Shown here: in pieces, positions 1 to 8,210 of the stretch
Layout: every line of letters begins with the position of its first letter
Numbering within the stretch: position 1 is the stretch's first letter
Origin: an uncultured Porphyromonadaceae bacterium
GTDB taxonomy: Bacteria > Bacteroidota > Bacteroidia > Bacteroidales > Muribaculaceae
DNA: 64,000 nt
Assembly (NCBI GenBank): GCA_905198125.1
Contig: CAJKBH010000012.1
Coordinates: 21,215-85,214, forward strand
Reading direction: 5' to 3'
Made by a program: the position numbers and the translations under genes
Notes under the pieces: model-generated
The model's input: the letters and a program-made list of their open reading frames with translations, nothing else
What the model was told of the DNA's origin: nothing
Database searches by the model: none

Positions 1-142
1 ATTCTCTATTTTCCATTATTCATTAGTGTCCTGAATTGACAAAATAGTAATCCAATCAGGTATATATGGCAAAAATAGACACTCCAAAGGCGGTTAAAGA
101 CACTCAAAAACGCTAAATTTGCAACCTGTAAAACCGCATTAT

Positions 143-994
143 ATGGACAACAAGGACAAAATACACTATTCCGACGGGGATATAGCCCTGCTTACCGACA
201 TCAATGATCTGTCGGAATTTAACGGTATAAAGTCTGATTCATATCTGTTCCTTGCCTGTCGCAAAGGCAGACTACAGATAGATATAAACGGCAACACCCA
301 TACCATAAAGGAAGGTGAGAGGCTTACGGTGTTGCCCCGGAATTTCATTGACAACATTCTTGTGAGCGTGGATGCTGACATCGTGATGTTGCGGCTGTCT
401 GGCCGAATCGTGTCTGATCTAATGCGTGAGCATATTGACAAATGGAACCGCATGATATATATATGCAAGGCTTACCGTATGTCAACGGTAAAGAATCTGG
501 AGGATCAGATGCAATTCTATTACCGTCTTATCCTGTCTAAAACAATGAATCCCTCGCAGGGTTATCATAAAGAGATAGTGCGGTCAATAATAAAAGCCAT
601 TTTGCTTGAAATGCTGTCAAATATGGAATCGGATCAGTGTCAGTCTGTGGAGGGCGAAAGCAAGATACAATTCCAGTTCAACCGTTTCCTTCAGATGTTG
701 TCAAACGAAGACATAAAGCATAGACCTATCGACTTTTATGCTGACAAATTATGCCTATCTGCTAAATATCTGTCTGTTATATGTACGAAAGTCAGTGGAA
801 AGTCAGCAAGGCAGTGGATTGATGAATATACGGTCGAGGACATACGGTACCATCTGTTCAACACGGATTATTCAATAAAGGAGATAGCATACCGTTTAGG
901 CTTTGAGAACCTTTCTTTCTTTGGCAAATATGTCAAACGGCATTTTGGAAAATCTCCATCGGAACTGCGGACTGCAAGAAACAAAAATAAATGA
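143..994 (+). CDS. AraC family transcriptional regulator
   Basis: A 283-residue protein with an N-terminal cupin-like sensor half and a C-terminal AraC double helix-turn-helix (roughly the last 95 residues; the end reads IKEIAYRLGFENLSFFGKYVKRHFGKSPSEL in pieces, where 'IAYRLGFENLSFFGKYVKRH' is the typical second HTH). I chose the ATG at 143; a TTG 24 bases upstream is in frame but has no better context. It should be a DNA-binding, ligand-responsive activator. The ligand cannot be told from the sequence. It lies upstream of, and in the same direction as, the NimA-like flavoprotein gene, whose promoter region carries repeated TGACAAAT-type half-sites that it could bind; this is inference. Confidence 0.85.
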   Translation: MDNKDKIHYSDGDIALLTDINDLSEFNGIKSDSYLFLACRKGRLQIDINGNTHTIKEGERLTVLPRNFIDNILVSVDADIVMLRLSGRIVSDLMREHIDKWNRMIYICKAYRMSTVKNLEDQMQFYYRLILSKTMNPSQGYHKEIVRSIIKAILLEMLSNMESDQCQSVEGESKIQFQFNRFLQMLSNEDIKHRPIDFYADKLCLSAKYLSVICTKVSGKSARQWIDEYTVEDIRYHLFNTDYSIKEIAYRLGFENLSFFGKYVKRHFGKSPSELRTARNKNK

Positions 995-1187
995 TTAATA
1001 ATATCAATCTATATTTTTCGATATCGATGGGTTCCGAGTTACGTATTGTTACAATATGCAGTTATTCTTTATAAGTGTAACACCGGAATAACCCTATAAA
1101 ATATAGAAAATCAGTAGTCTCATACGACGCAGGCAATTACTGACAAATTATTCATATAGGGACAAATTTATCCCTATACATACCAAA

Positions 1188-1219
1188 TTTGTCAGTATAG
1201 ACTATCTTGGTTACTTTTG
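1188..1219 (+). promoter_or_regulatory. Bacteroidetes-type promoter of the NimA-like gene
   Basis: TTTG at 1188-1191, a 20-base spacer and TACTTTTG at 1212-1219 match the Bacteroidetes -33/-7 consensus. The region just upstream has TGACAAATT (1141), GACAAATTT (1161) and its inverse AAATTTGTCA (1185-1194), the last overlapping the -33 element. This entry also describes the 995-1313 gap: apart from these elements I see nothing in it. Confidence 0.6.
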
Positions 1220-1313
1220 CGGTGAAAAAAGTTTTGAATAGTATGTGCGAAAAGAACATCCTCGGAGTAAAATAGTTATAATAAATAAAGATAATGGAGT
1301 TATAGTACGGACC

Positions 1314-1790
1314 ATGCGACGGTTCAAGCAGCTGCTGCCTGCTGAAGAAGTAGATAGGATATTGCGGAACGGGAAATATTGCGTAATGGCAGTTTCGGGC
1401 GATGACGGTTATCCTTATGCCGTCACCGTAAACTATGCTTATGACGGGACTTCGATTTATATTCATTCGGCAGGGCAGGGCCATAAGATAGATGCACTGA
1501 AGCGCAATCCGAAATGTTCCCTGTGCATTGTTGACAAGGACGATGTGATACCAGAGGAATTCACCTCATATTTTCGCAGCGTGATAGTATTCGGTAACGC
1601 TAATTTCGTTGAATCGACAGATGAAAAGATTGCGGCATTGCGACTGTTGGGCGGCAAATACAGTTCCGGTATTGACCCTGACGCGGAAATAGCCCGGTTC
1701 ATCAAGACGGTCTGTATTGTCAGAATCGACATCGACAGCGTCACCGGCAAGGAAGCCATCGAGCTGACGCGGGCCAGACACGATGCCTAA
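1314..1790 (+). CDS. Pyridoxamine 5'-phosphate oxidase-like (NimA-type) flavoprotein
   Basis: A 158-residue FMN-binding split-barrel protein. The opening MRRFKQLLPAEEVDRIL followed by 'YCVMAVSGDDGYPYAVTVNY' and 'IYIHSAGQGHKIDALKRNP' is typical of the family that includes NimA nitroimidazole reductases. An ATG 69 bases upstream is in frame, but the family begins at about MRRF, so I start at 1314. It probably reduces or binds a small cytosolic substrate with FMN. Resistance to 5-nitroimidazoles cannot be claimed from family membership alone. A perfect palindrome follows the stop codon. Confidence 0.8.
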   Translation: MRRFKQLLPAEEVDRILRNGKYCVMAVSGDDGYPYAVTVNYAYDGTSIYIHSAGQGHKIDALKRNPKCSLCIVDKDDVIPEEFTSYFRSVIVFGNANFVESTDEKIAALRLLGGKYSSGIDPDAEIARFIKTVCIVRIDIDSVTGKEAIELTRARHDA

Positions 1791-1809
1791 AGCAGCAATC
1801 GGTTGCTTG

Positions 1810-1827
1810 TTAACTTTGCAAAGTTAA
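1810..1827. promoter_or_regulatory. 18-bp perfect palindrome between NimA-like and acetyltransferase genes
   Basis: TTAACTTTGCAAAGTTAA is perfectly self-complementary and is bracketed by GGTTG (1801) and CAACC further out. It contains a TAACTTTG box (1811-1818) resembling a Bacteroidetes -7 element, 33 bases before the next start codon. It could be an operator over a promoter or an mRNA hairpin; no clear -33 is seen at the right spacing. Confidence 0.4.
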
Positions 1828-1850
1828 TCAACCAATGGTTATAAACAAGT

Positions 1851-2411
1851 ATGACTGAAAAGGATAAAATGCTTGCCGGCATGATATACGATGCCAACAA
1901 CGATCCGGGCCTTATTGCCGAGCGGCTGGAATGCAAGGAGTTATGCCGCGATTACAACGACCTGCGCCCTCGCGAGACGGAGGCACGCGATGCGCTGTTG
2001 CGCAAAATTCTTGGTGGGGCCGGAACGGGATTACTCGTCGAGCAGCCCTTTCACTGCGATTATGGGTACAACATCAGAGTAGGCGATAATTTCTACGCCA
2101 ACTTCAATCTTGTCATTTTAGACGAGGCGCCGGTGACATTCGGCGACAATGTGTTCATCGCTCCCGACTGCGGCTTCTATACGGCCGGACATCCCATAGA
2201 TGCTGCCGAGCGCAATAAGGGACTGGAATATGCACGTCCCATCACTGTCGGCGACAACGTATGGATTGGAGCCGGGGTCACGGTACTGCCGGGAGTCAAT
2301 ATCGGAGATAACTGCGTCATCGGGGCAGGCAGCGTCGTCGTAAAAGACATCCCGGCTAATTGCGTAGCCGTAGGGAATCCTTGTAAAGTAATAAAAACAA
2401 TTAATAATTGA
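1851..2411 (+). CDS. Sugar O-acetyltransferase (Maa/LacA/NodL type)
   Basis: A 186-residue left-handed beta-helix acetyltransferase. It has the N-terminal helical 'maltose acetyltransferase' segment (MTEKDKMLAGMIYDANNDP), then hexapeptide repeats, with the catalytic histidine in TAGHPID and the closing 'ITVGDNVWIGAGVTVLPG' and VAVGNPCKVIK signatures. It transfers acetyl from acetyl-CoA to a sugar hydroxyl in the cytosol. Length is normal for the family. The true acceptor is unknown. Confidence 0.9.
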   Translation: MTEKDKMLAGMIYDANNDPGLIAERLECKELCRDYNDLRPRETEARDALLRKILGGAGTGLLVEQPFHCDYGYNIRVGDNFYANFNLVILDEAPVTFGDNVFIAPDCGFYTAGHPIDAAERNKGLEYARPITVGDNVWIGAGVTVLPGVNIGDNCVIGAGSVVVKDIPANCVAVGNPCKVIKTINN

Positions 2412-2525
2412 TTCAACTTTCGCATATTCACTTGAAGGAATATTAAGAAGGGCAAGTCACAGAACTATTCTGAACAAACAATGATAAACGGATAAATGTT
2501 GTATATAGTAGCCAGTACTACCACT

Positions 2526-3812
2526 ATGAACGATCTGATTATCATAATAGCGCTGATACTCCTGAACGGAGTGTTTTCAATGTCGGAGGTAGCCTTGATT
2601 TCCGCGCGTAAATCAAAACTGACCGCGGATGCAAGGAACGGGAACCGCAATGCCGACATCGCTTTGAAACTACAGGGCAATCCGGACCGGTTTTTGTCGA
2701 CCATACAGATCGGAATCACCCTTATAGGGATTCTAACCGGTCTATTTTCAGGGGCAACCATAGCCTCTGAGATAAGCGATTATTTCGTAAAGTTGGGTAT
2801 GTCGCCGAAGCCGGCGTTGAACCTGTCACGAATCATAATAGTGACACTTGTCACCTATCTGTCGATTGTTGTCGGCGAGTTGGTGCCCAAGCGCATAGGC
2901 ATGGGTAAGGCTGATACCATCGCCAAGATCATGGCGCGCCCCATGAGGCTCCTTTCCGTAATAGCGTATCCGATAGTATGGATACTGTCGGCATCCACAT
3001 CGCTGCTGGTCAGAATCCTTCGTATCCGTGACACTGCACCCGCTGTGACGGAGGATGAAATAAAATCATTGATTCAGGAGGGCACCGATTCCGGCGAGGT
3101 GCGTGAAGTGGAACAGGACATAATGGAACGCGCTCTCGTGATGGGTGACAGCCGCATCGACGCAATCATGACGAGCCGCAAGGATGTGGTGGTCCTCAAC
3201 ATAGGAATGGATTCGGAACATATTCGTAACATTCTGGCTGAAGACTTACATTCATCCTATCCGGTGCTTGACCGTGGTAAGAAAGAAATATGCGGTGTAA
3301 TATCGTTGAAAAGTCTTATCCTTAAACTTGACTCCCCGGAGTTCAACATCGAGGACGAACTGACCGCCGGATTGTGTCTGCCCGATACCATGACGTTTTA
3401 TGACGCACTGGAAACATTCCAGAGTTCAAAGGAGCACTCGGCTCTGGTGTATGACGAATACGGCAGTTTTCAGGGTATCGTGACATTGCGTGATATTCTT
3501 GACGGGCTGATAGGAAATGCCATGCACGGTGACGACGGGCCCAAAATAACCAAACGTGTCGACAGTGAGGAATGGCTTGTGGACGGGCAATGTCCTGTCT
3601 ATGATTTCCTTGAATACTTCGGGCGTGAGGACCTGTACAGGCCGTCGACATATTCCACCATTGGAGGCCTCATACTCGAGACGATGAAGAAAGTGCCGGC
3701 CGAAGGGGATGTCATCACATGGAATCGCTTCAGATTAGAGGTGGTTGACATGGACCGAGCCCGTATCGACAAGGTCGCGGTATCGCATATAGACTCACCG
3801 CAGGGAATATGA
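2526..3812 (+). CDS. CNNM/CorC (hemolysin C-like) transporter-associated protein
   Basis: A 428-residue membrane protein of the CNNM/TlyC family, implicated in Mg2+/Co2+ or Na+ handling. An N-terminal DUF21 transmembrane domain (about residues 1-180, opening IIIIALILLNGVFSMSEVAL) is followed by paired CBS domains and a C-terminal CorC_HlyC domain. I start at the ATG at 2526; an ATG 30 bases upstream is in frame but adds residues before the first membrane helix. 'Hemolysin' is a historical label; a transport or efflux role is more likely. It is convergent with the CAT-like gene. Confidence 0.88.
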   Translation: MNDLIIIIALILLNGVFSMSEVALISARKSKLTADARNGNRNADIALKLQGNPDRFLSTIQIGITLIGILTGLFSGATIASEISDYFVKLGMSPKPALNLSRIIIVTLVTYLSIVVGELVPKRIGMGKADTIAKIMARPMRLLSVIAYPIVWILSASTSLLVRILRIRDTAPAVTEDEIKSLIQEGTDSGEVREVEQDIMERALVMGDSRIDAIMTSRKDVVVLNIGMDSEHIRNILAEDLHSSYPVLDRGKKEICGVISLKSLILKLDSPEFNIEDELTAGLCLPDTMTFYDALETFQSSKEHSALVYDEYGSFQGIVTLRDILDGLIGNAMHGDDGPKITKRVDSEEWLVDGQCPVYDFLEYFGREDLYRPSTYSTIGGLILETMKKVPAEGDVITWNRFRLEVVDMDRARIDKVAVSHIDSPQGI

Positions 3813-3870
3813 ACAGTTCGGAATGTAATAGGCCTGGCAATAGGGGGGTAGTAGCAATGTTAAGGCAGGT

Positions 3871-4506
3871 TCAAATGGAAAGCCTGTTGATTTCTGTCTG
3901 CAACAGTGACAGAAAACGGGCTGCGTGTGCGCCGTCCATCTGTGTGTGATGGAACTGGAATGAGACGGTGAGGAGTGTCTTGAACCAGCTTCTGCGGTAA
4001 CTGCCCCATATCATGAAGGGATTGTTGAATATGCCGCTATACATTCCGACGGCCCCGTCTATATCATACTGTGCCAATGCCGATGTGCCGATAACCATGC
4101 TGTCTATGATGTCATGATTTGTGCATGATTCGGATACCTGCCGCGTCAAACGCAGATAATCGGCATTGAATTTTGAAATATCCTCGCTGAAAGGTATGTC
4201 GCACGAGCTTACCTCTCCATCGCGGTTGGCCACAATTGTATTGACAGCCAGAGTGTCATAGCGCATCAGTTTGCCGTCCACCGGCAGCATGTAGAATTCC
4301 TTTACCTGAGAGGCCGCTTTGCCGATGCACCAGCACATAAGCATATTGAATTTCAGGCCGTGCCGGCGCCCGATACGCCTCAGTCGAGACACATCCAGAG
4401 TCTTTATCAGCGTTACCATCGGCATCGGTGCCTTCATCCACATCTCGAAAGCGTATGCCCGCGTCGTTTCCTTAGGATTTATTTCCTGCATCATATTCTG
4501 ATTCAA
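3871..4506 (-). CDS. Chloramphenicol acetyltransferase-like protein
   Basis: A 211-residue protein of the type A CAT fold. The catalytic motif HHxxxDG is present as HHTQMDG at residues 186-192, near the C-terminus as expected. The N-terminal region diverges from characterised CatA, so an acetyltransferase of unknown acceptor is the safe call and chloramphenicol resistance is only possible. It is the last gene of a leftward operon, 25 bases after the GNAT gene stop. Confidence 0.8.
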   Translation of the reverse strand: MNQNMMQEINPKETTRAYAFEMWMKAPMPMVTLIKTLDVSRLRRIGRRHGLKFNMLMCWCIGKAASQVKEFYMLPVDGKLMRYDTLAVNTIVANRDGEVSSCDIPFSEDISKFNADYLRLTRQVSESCTNHDIIDSMVIGTSALAQYDIDGAVGMYSGIFNNPFMIWGSYRRSWFKTLLTVSFQFHHTQMDGAHAARFLSLLQTEINRLSI

Positions 4507-4531
4507 TTAGATTGATTCTCAGGTCTGAGTG

Positions 4532-5083
4532 TCATTGGTTATTAATAAGGAGGGCATGATAATCTTCTTTTGTCATGATGTAGAAGTGCTCTGTCCGTCT
4601 GTCCCCGAGTGGAGACAGGATATCATGGTTCGTGTGATGATATTTGAATCCGCACTTCTCGCATACCCTCTTTGACTTTATGTTGCCATCATAATATCCG
4701 CACCACACTGCATCAAGCGCCAATTCATTGAAACATCTCTGTAACAGGGCATTTACAGCTTCGGGAATCAGCCCTTGCCCCCAATAAGGCTTGCCGATCC
4801 AATAGCCTATCTCAGCTTCGCCCGGCTTCATGGTCGCCGAGTGAAGACCGTCGCCAAACATGATGCCGCAGCTGCCGACAGGTTCGCCCGTTTCTTTCAG
4901 AACGACGGCGTAGGTCTCAGGCGCAGAAAAAACGGTACGGATTATTTCCAGACTGTGTTGTGCGGATGTATGCGGCGGCCAGCCGGCTACGGGACCAATG
5001 GCGGGATCGCCGGCATACTTGAACAGAGAGTCCGCGTCGCTTTCCTGCCAGGGTCTGAGGATAAGTCTTGCCGTCTCTATCAT
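4532..5083 (-). CDS. GNAT family N-acetyltransferase (RimJ/RimL type)
   Basis: A 183-residue acetyltransferase opening ETARLILRPWQESDADSL, with the acetyl-CoA-binding segment 'EIGYWIGKPYWGQGLIPEAV' and a C-terminal VCEKCGFKYHH. This is the ribosomal-protein/aminoglycoside-like 'RimJ/RimL' branch. The substrate is unknown. It overlaps the TfoX-N gene by four bases, which argues for translational coupling. Confidence 0.88.
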   Translation of the reverse strand: MIETARLILRPWQESDADSLFKYAGDPAIGPVAGWPPHTSAQHSLEIIRTVFSAPETYAVVLKETGEPVGSCGIMFGDGLHSATMKPGEAEIGYWIGKPYWGQGLIPEAVNALLQRCFNELALDAVWCGYYDGNIKSKRVCEKCGFKYHHTNHDILSPLGDRRTEHFYIMTKEDYHALLINNQ

Positions 5084-5394
5084 TTCTTTTTCGTTTTGGG
5101 GAAAGGCAGGACCTCCCAGAGTGTTTCTATCACTTTCAATACCTTTGTCCTGTCCCGGAAGTCAAGAATATAAGCTTCTTTTGCGCCTTGGTAGGGACAG
5201 CCGCACTCTGCGTCAGCCATCATTTCGGCAATACAGGGCAATTTCTTAACGTATGCTATATTGTCGCAAGCAGTGATGACGCACTTACCGTTGACATAGA
5301 TGATGTAATCACCCATCATCTTGCGGCTGCGCACCTCTCCCAAAGGAGCAAGCGCGTCGCAAACGAACTCTATGAACTCAATCGAACAGGCCAT
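5080..5394 (-). CDS. TfoX N-terminal domain protein
   Basis: A 104-residue protein consisting only of a TfoX_N domain; 'RSRKMMGDYIIYVNGKCV' and the internal PYQGAKEAYI are characteristic. An upstream in-frame ATG would run into the DJ-1 gene, so I use the ATG at 5394, five bases after that gene ends. Single-domain TfoX_N proteins are common in Bacteroidetes and have no settled function; competence regulation, as in full-length TfoX, should not be assumed. Confidence 0.8.
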   Translation of the reverse strand: MACSIEFIEFVCDALAPLGEVRSRKMMGDYIIYVNGKCVITACDNIAYVKKLPCIAEMMADAECGCPYQGAKEAYILDFRDRTKVLKVIETLWEVLPFPKTKKK

Positions 5395-5398
5395 ATTT

Positions 5399-6010
5399 TT
5401 ATTTCGGAGGAAACAGAGCGCAGAAACCTTGTCTGTTGAACTGATAATACATTTCAATTCGCTCGGGAGTATCATTTTCAAGCAATATGAGCAACTCCTT
5501 TGCAAATTCAAGAGTGGCCGAACCGTTTGCTGTCACGATGTTATTGTCGCTTACAGCTTGCGCATGGATATATCCATACTGATTGGTATAGTTTTCACCT
5601 CCCCATGATTTCAGCTGCTCCAGACCATTGCCGGTGTGTTTAACCGCATTGAGGAAACCGTGCTTTGCCATAAAGGAAGCCGCGTTGCAGATTGCACCTG
5701 TAATCCTGCCTTTTTCAATGGCTTGTCTGACAATCGGCTCAACCCGTTCCGCAAACGGCGTGCTCCATCCGAAACCGCCGATAAGCACCAACGCCGCATA
5801 ATCTTCAGGCATCGTATCGAATGAATAATCCGGCAATGTCCGGAAACCGCCTATGGACTTGACAGGCTCCATTGTCGGTGCTACAATCCTGTTGACATAT
5901 TTGGGATTATCTTTAAGGGCATATTCATCGGATGCTATTGCCTGCGAAAGAAATACAATCTCGTGTGCCGCGAAGTCCGGCAGAAGGATATATAAAATTT
6001 CGTTATTCAT
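5399..6010 (-). CDS. DJ-1/PfpI family protein (type 1 glutamine amidotransferase-like)
   Basis: A 203-residue DJ-1/PfpI-fold protein. The nucleophile-elbow cysteine is C108 in RITGAICNAASF, and ALVLIGGFGW precedes it. Members include stress chaperones, glyoxalases and uncharacterised amidotransferase-like proteins. It overlaps the upstream HxlR regulator gene by eight bases, so it is probably the regulator's main target. A role in electrophile or redox stress is plausible for the pair but is inference. Confidence 0.85.
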   Translation of the reverse strand: MNNEILYILLPDFAAHEIVFLSQAIASDEYALKDNPKYVNRIVAPTMEPVKSIGGFRTLPDYSFDTMPEDYAALVLIGGFGWSTPFAERVEPIVRQAIEKGRITGAICNAASFMAKHGFLNAVKHTGNGLEQLKSWGGENYTNQYGYIHAQAVSDNNIVTANGSATLEFAKELLILLENDTPERIEMYYQFNRQGFCALFPPK

Positions 6011-6359
6011 CGTTGTGTTTTTTGCGGTTTGACATTATGGTGTCGAAGTTCTCGCGTCCCCAGTTTATGAGGGCTTCGACATGGGGCAAAAGGGTATGGC
6101 CGAAATCAGTTACTGAATACTCTGTGCGTGGCGGCACGTCGGGGAACAGTTCGCGGCGGATTATGCCGTCGGTGGTCATTTGGCGGAGTACCTGCGACAG
6201 TACTTTCTCCGATATGGACGGGATGTTGCGGTACAGTTCGTTGAAGCGCACCGGCTCGTTCTCGGAAATTTTCACGAGAACCACCAGTGCCCACTTGTTG
6301 CCGAGCCATTCGAGCATCGGGGCAGCCTTGCAATATTCGTAGTCCAGTTTTTTTGCCAT
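6003..6359 (-). CDS. HxlR family transcriptional regulator
   Basis: A 118-residue winged-helix regulator. The pattern 'DYEYCKAAPMLEWLGNKWAL' followed by RFNELYRNIPSISEKVLSQ and LFPDVPPRTEYSVT is diagnostic. A cysteine (C10) sits where HxlR-type redox sensors such as YodB and HypR carry their reactive thiol. It is the first gene of the leftward operon and diverges from the radical SAM gene, so the 134-base intergenic region probably holds its operator. Confidence 0.9.
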   Translation of the reverse strand: MAKKLDYEYCKAAPMLEWLGNKWALVVLVKISENEPVRFNELYRNIPSISEKVLSQVLRQMTTDGIIRRELFPDVPPRTEYSVTDFGHTLLPHVEALINWGRENFDTIMSNRKKHNDE

Positions 6360-6433
6360 ATCCGGTCACGCAGAACAGACTGATAACGAGTAAGACAAAC
6401 TTTCAGGTAAGGGTCAAACCATTCGGTAAGTTG

Positions 6434-6464
6434 TTGCTTTAGCTCTGACCATCACCTAATTTTG
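6434..6464 (+). promoter_or_regulatory. Promoter of the radical SAM gene
   Basis: TTG at 6434-6436, a 20-base spacer and TAATTTTG at 6457-6464 match the Bacteroidetes promoter pattern, 30 bases before the start codon. Confidence 0.55.
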
Positions 6465-6493
6465 CGTTACAAAATTAATAAAAATATCGAGAT

Positions 6494-7387
6494 ATGACAT
6501 ATCCGGAACTACATTTCACAGGGCAGGTATGGCGACCGCCGTACGAAGCCAATTCCCAGCTTCTGCAACTCACCTCAGGTTGTACATGGCACAAGTGCAG
6601 GTTTTGCAGTCTTTATCACGGCACACCTTTCCGTATGTCGCCGCTGTCGGAGGTAGAGGATGACCTGAAGGTGATTCGTCAATGGCAGCCGCGTGCCCGT
6701 CGTGTTTACCTAACCGGTGCAAATCCATTCGCGCTCAGTTACAACAAACTGATGGACGTAGCTTTGCTGTTAAGGAAGTATCTTCCGCACATGGTATCGT
6801 TCGGGATGTTCGCCCGTGTCACGGATATCACCCCCAAAACAGTGGAGGAGCTGAAGAATCTACGTCATCTGAAACTCGACAGCATCAACATCGGAATCGA
6901 GACAGGACACGACCCGACTCTGGAGAGGATGAATAAAGGTTATAATGCCTCTGACATTATCGAACAACTTTCAAAACTCGACGAGGCGGGAATCCGATAC
7001 AGCGTATTCTACCTCAACGGACTGGGAGGCAAGGGCAACGGCGAGGCCAGCGCGATGGCAACGGCAGACGTGCTGAACCGACTTCACCCCTGTATCATCA
7101 ACATAGTATCGCTGACAATATTTCCGGAATCGCAGTTGTATCAGGAGGTGCAGGACGGCACATATATAGAGGAACCGGAAATTGAGCGACTGATAGAGAT
7201 GCGGACTCTTATCGACAGACTGAATATCCGTGTCAATCTGCTCGGTCACCATATTTCCAATACAGTACCGATTACGGGATCATTGCCCCATGATAAGGCC
7301 GCGATACTCCGTGAATTTGACAAAGCGATAGCCCGGTTCCCGGAAAAGGAACTGAAAGCCTATCGGAACAGAATATGGCATCTGTGA
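6494..7387 (+). CDS. Radical SAM protein
   Basis: A 297-residue radical SAM enzyme of the COG1032/Elp3-like type. The cluster-binding segment is GCTWHKCRFC, a CX4CX2C spacing that occurs in this subgroup rather than the canonical CX3CX2C. The conserved SINIGIETGHD and YFSVFYLNG-like (YSVFYLNGLGGKGNG) segments follow, so most of a TIM barrel is present. The product is unknown. It stands alone, diverging from the HxlR operon, with a hairpin terminator after it. Confidence 0.85.
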   Translation: MTYPELHFTGQVWRPPYEANSQLLQLTSGCTWHKCRFCSLYHGTPFRMSPLSEVEDDLKVIRQWQPRARRVYLTGANPFALSYNKLMDVALLLRKYLPHMVSFGMFARVTDITPKTVEELKNLRHLKLDSINIGIETGHDPTLERMNKGYNASDIIEQLSKLDEAGIRYSVFYLNGLGGKGNGEASAMATADVLNRLHPCIINIVSLTIFPESQLYQEVQDGTYIEEPEIERLIEMRTLIDRLNIRVNLLGHHISNTVPITGSLPHDKAAILREFDKAIARFPEKELKAYRNRIWHL

Positions 7388-7406
7388 AGATTCCGGTCCT
7401 GCGTAC

Positions 7407-7430
7407 AGCCTGCTCATTTTTTGGCAGGCT
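7407..7430 (+). terminator. Hairpin terminator after the radical SAM gene
   Basis: AGCCTGC and GCAGGCT form a 7-bp stem around a T-rich loop, followed by TCTTTTCG. Confidence 0.5.
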
Positions 7431-7513
7431 TCTTTTCGTCTATTTGTCCTATTTTTTGCAATTTTGCATTCGGAATATGTTTATTATCATGTGATAGGAT
7501 ACGGAAAAATTAT

Positions 7514-7521
7514 TAATTTTG
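7514..7521 (+). promoter_or_regulatory. -7 promoter element directly before a lipoprotein start
   Basis: TAATTTTG ends only four bases before the ATG at 7526, so a transcript from it would have almost no leader. No -33 element is visible at the usual distance, so the call is tentative. Confidence 0.35.
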
Positions 7522-7525
7522 CAAT

Positions 7526-7870
7526 ATGAAGAAGCTATTATATATCGGATTGTTAGGTCTGATGACAGGTTGTGGGGATGGTCAGCCACGTCAGCCTGAA
7601 AGACTGCCTGATGATGAGATCCCGGCGTTTCGCGATGCCTGCATCAAAATGGCGCATCATATAATGTTGAAGGACTCAGCGTATCATTTAACGATAGCCA
7701 AAGACAGCGCCATGAGATTGGGTATTCCCGGACGATATTATGACCGAATGCAACAGGAGTTGGAATACACCAATTATATCGTCAAGGAAGAATATAACAA
7801 AAAAGGCATTCCAATCGAAATGCCTGAATATACAATCGATACGGTAAATACAACCAATACGATCAATTGA
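7526..7870 (+). CDS. Small lipoprotein of unknown function
   Basis: A 114-residue protein with a lipoprotein signal (MKKLLYIGLLGLMTGC; lipobox LMTG-C). The mature part is helical and charged, with a Thr/Asn-rich end (TIDTVNTTNTIN). I recognise no domain. It should be anchored in the envelope. Confidence 0.6.
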   Translation: MKKLLYIGLLGLMTGCGDGQPRQPERLPDDEIPAFRDACIKMAHHIMLKDSAYHLTIAKDSAMRLGIPGRYYDRMQQELEYTNYIVKEEYNKKGIPIEMPEYTIDTVNTTNTIN

Positions 7871-8087
7871 ACGCGGAGATAGATAAGGCTGTCCGTGGTC
7901 ATGTTGAAAGGTATTTCTTCTACAAGAGACTCCTTTATCATTCGAGCGTTTGCATGGAATGACATGAATATGGAAATAAATATCGCGAGGAAGAGTTTTG
8001 TGTGTGCTAAGGTGATGCAAAGTTACATAAAATCGCAATTTTATGTGAATATCTGCGTTTTATAGACAAATAAAAAATAGATGCGAA

Positions 8088-8192
8088 ATGAATTTACCAT
8101 GGTACGTATATCTGCCGGTGGTTGCAGGAATAATCGGAGGCTTAATCGGTGGTCGCTATTACAAAAGGAATAAGGACAAAAAGTGCAAATAG
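8088..8192 (+). CDS. 34-residue small membrane protein
   Basis: A short open frame reads MNLPWYVYLPVVAGIIGGLI then GGRYYKRNKDKKCK and a TAG stop. It is one hydrophobic helix with glycine-zipper spacing (AGIIGGLIGG) and a strongly basic tail, as in small inner-membrane proteins with a cytosolic C-terminus. It ends 18 bases before the next lipoprotein gene, so the two may be cotranscribed. The composition makes chance unlikely, but expression is unproven. Confidence 0.5.
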   Translation: MNLPWYVYLPVVAGIIGGLIGGRYYKRNKDKKCK

Positions 8193-8210
8193 CACTCATA
8201 CTGCGAGGTA

